From the NCBI GenBank assembly GCA_013811975.1, contig JACCUF010000404.1:1-5870 (forward strand): DNA of 5,870 nucleotides, read 5' to 3'. The notes beneath the pieces were generated by a model. It was given only the letters and a program-made list of their open reading frames with translations. It was not told the DNA's origin and did not search any database. This document shows, piece after piece, positions 5,440 to 5,870 of this stretch; position 1 is the first letter of the stretch, and each line of letters begins with the position of its first letter. The position numbers were made by a program, and so were the translations under genes. This DNA comes from Geodermatophilaceae bacterium (GTDB lineage Bacteria; Actinomycetota; Actinomycetes; Mycobacteriales; Geodermatophilaceae).

Positions 5440-5870
5440 CTATTCGCCGGTAACGGACTGGGTCGGCGAGTGCAGTTTCTGTAGTTTCTTGCCCTCGCCG
5501 AGGTACATGTGCACACCACAGGGCAGGCACGGGTCGAAGCTACGGACGGTCCGCATGATGTCGATTCCCTTGAAGTGCTCCCGATCGTTCTCCTCGAAGA
5601 TCGGTTGCCCCTGGATCGCATCCTCGTACGGGCCAGGCGTTCCGTAGGAGTCACGCGGGTTGGCGTTCCACGGCGTCGGCGGGTACGGGTGGTAGTTCGC
5701 GATCTTCCCGTCCCTGATGACCAAGTGGTGGGACAGCACGCCGCGCACAGCCTCGGTGAAACCGACACCGATACCTTCCTCGGGCACCGTGAAGGGTTCC
5801 CACGTCTTGGTGTTCCCGGCGCGGATCTCCTCCAGAGCCTTCTCGGCGAAGTGCAACGCACAGGCCGCTG
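5440..5870 (-). CDS. hhyL: [NiFe]-hydrogenase large subunit, group 1h type, C-terminal part
   Basis: This is the C-terminal 142 residues of the catalytic subunit that oxidises H2; the N-terminal part lies beyond the right edge, so no start is visible. The decisive motif is DPCLPCGVH (codons 5509-5535), the L2 signature whose two Cys bind nickel and bridge to iron at the active site. After its His come 22 more residues (MYLGEGKK onward, ending VTGE). In [NiFe] hydrogenases such a tail is cut off after the His by a dedicated protease once nickel is inserted. Upstream, the stretch with VRGVLSHHLVIRDGKIANYH is typical of the large-subunit fold. The accessory genes that follow (NifU-Rieske fusion, DUF5947, DUF6084, DUF6893) are those of actinobacterial high-affinity group 1h enzymes, hence the hhyL symbol; the subgroup rests partly on this context. 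The gene ends with TAG 16 bases before the Fe-S fusion gene. Confidence 0.95.
   Translation of the reverse strand, partial: AACALHFAEKALEEIRAGNTKTWEPFTVPEEGIGVGFTEAVRGVLSHHLVIRDGKIANYHPYPPTPWNANPRDSYGTPGPYEDAIQGQPIFEENDREHFKGIDIMRTVRSFDPCLPCGVHMYLGEGKKLQKLHSPTQSVTGE

Noticed and set aside
5424..5861. N-terminal extension of the NifU-Rieske protein by 146 codons
   Set aside because: It overlaps the large subunit in another frame and is very Arg/Thr/Ser-rich; the ATG at 5423 lies just after the large-subunit stop.

Overview
The window is a dense, GC-rich block in which every credible gene lies on the minus strand, so gene order runs from right to left. Base composition, GTG starts and gene content point to an actinobacterium (Actinomycetota, a Pseudonocardia-, Streptomyces- or Mycobacterium-like lineage; the genus cannot be fixed from this sequence). 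The content matches the middle of a [NiFe]-hydrogenase locus of the actinobacterial high-affinity type (group 1h, formerly group 5). These enzymes are known for scavenging trace or atmospheric H2 during starvation or dormancy.

Reading from the right edge: (1) the C-terminal part of the hydrogenase large subunit, with the nickel-binding DPCLPCGVH motif and a 22-residue tail (5440-5870, truncated by the window edge); (2) a 314-residue fusion of a NifU-type Fe-S domain and a Rieske-like C-terminal domain (4479-5423); (3) a DUF5947-type protein with an N-terminal Cys/His cluster (3766-4482); (4) a DUF6084-type protein (3101-3769); (5) a 528-residue protein of unknown function (1518-3104); (6) a 39-residue single-pass membrane protein of the DUF6893 type (1356-1475); (7, 8) two small, very acidic, apparently disordered proteins of 74 and 106 residues (1108-1332 and 756-1076); (9) a hydrogenase maturation protease (221-733); (10) the start of hypC (1-218, cut by the left edge).

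The layout suggests one long transcript. Genes 2-5 are joined by three successive 4-base stop/start overlaps (GTGA, ATGA, ATGA). The smaller genes each have their own strong Shine-Dalgarno sequence and gaps of 2 to 42 bases. The working picture is that HypC delivers the metal ligands to the large subunit and the protease then removes its C-terminal tail. The Fe-S fusion protein, the two DUF proteins, the 528-residue protein and the small membrane protein form a co-inherited accessory module of unknown role, perhaps in Fe-S supply, electron transfer or membrane attachment. No RNA gene, mobile element, CRISPR array, clear promoter or terminator was seen. The promoter presumably lies upstream of the small-subunit gene, beyond the right edge. 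No gap between genes is longer than 42 bases.
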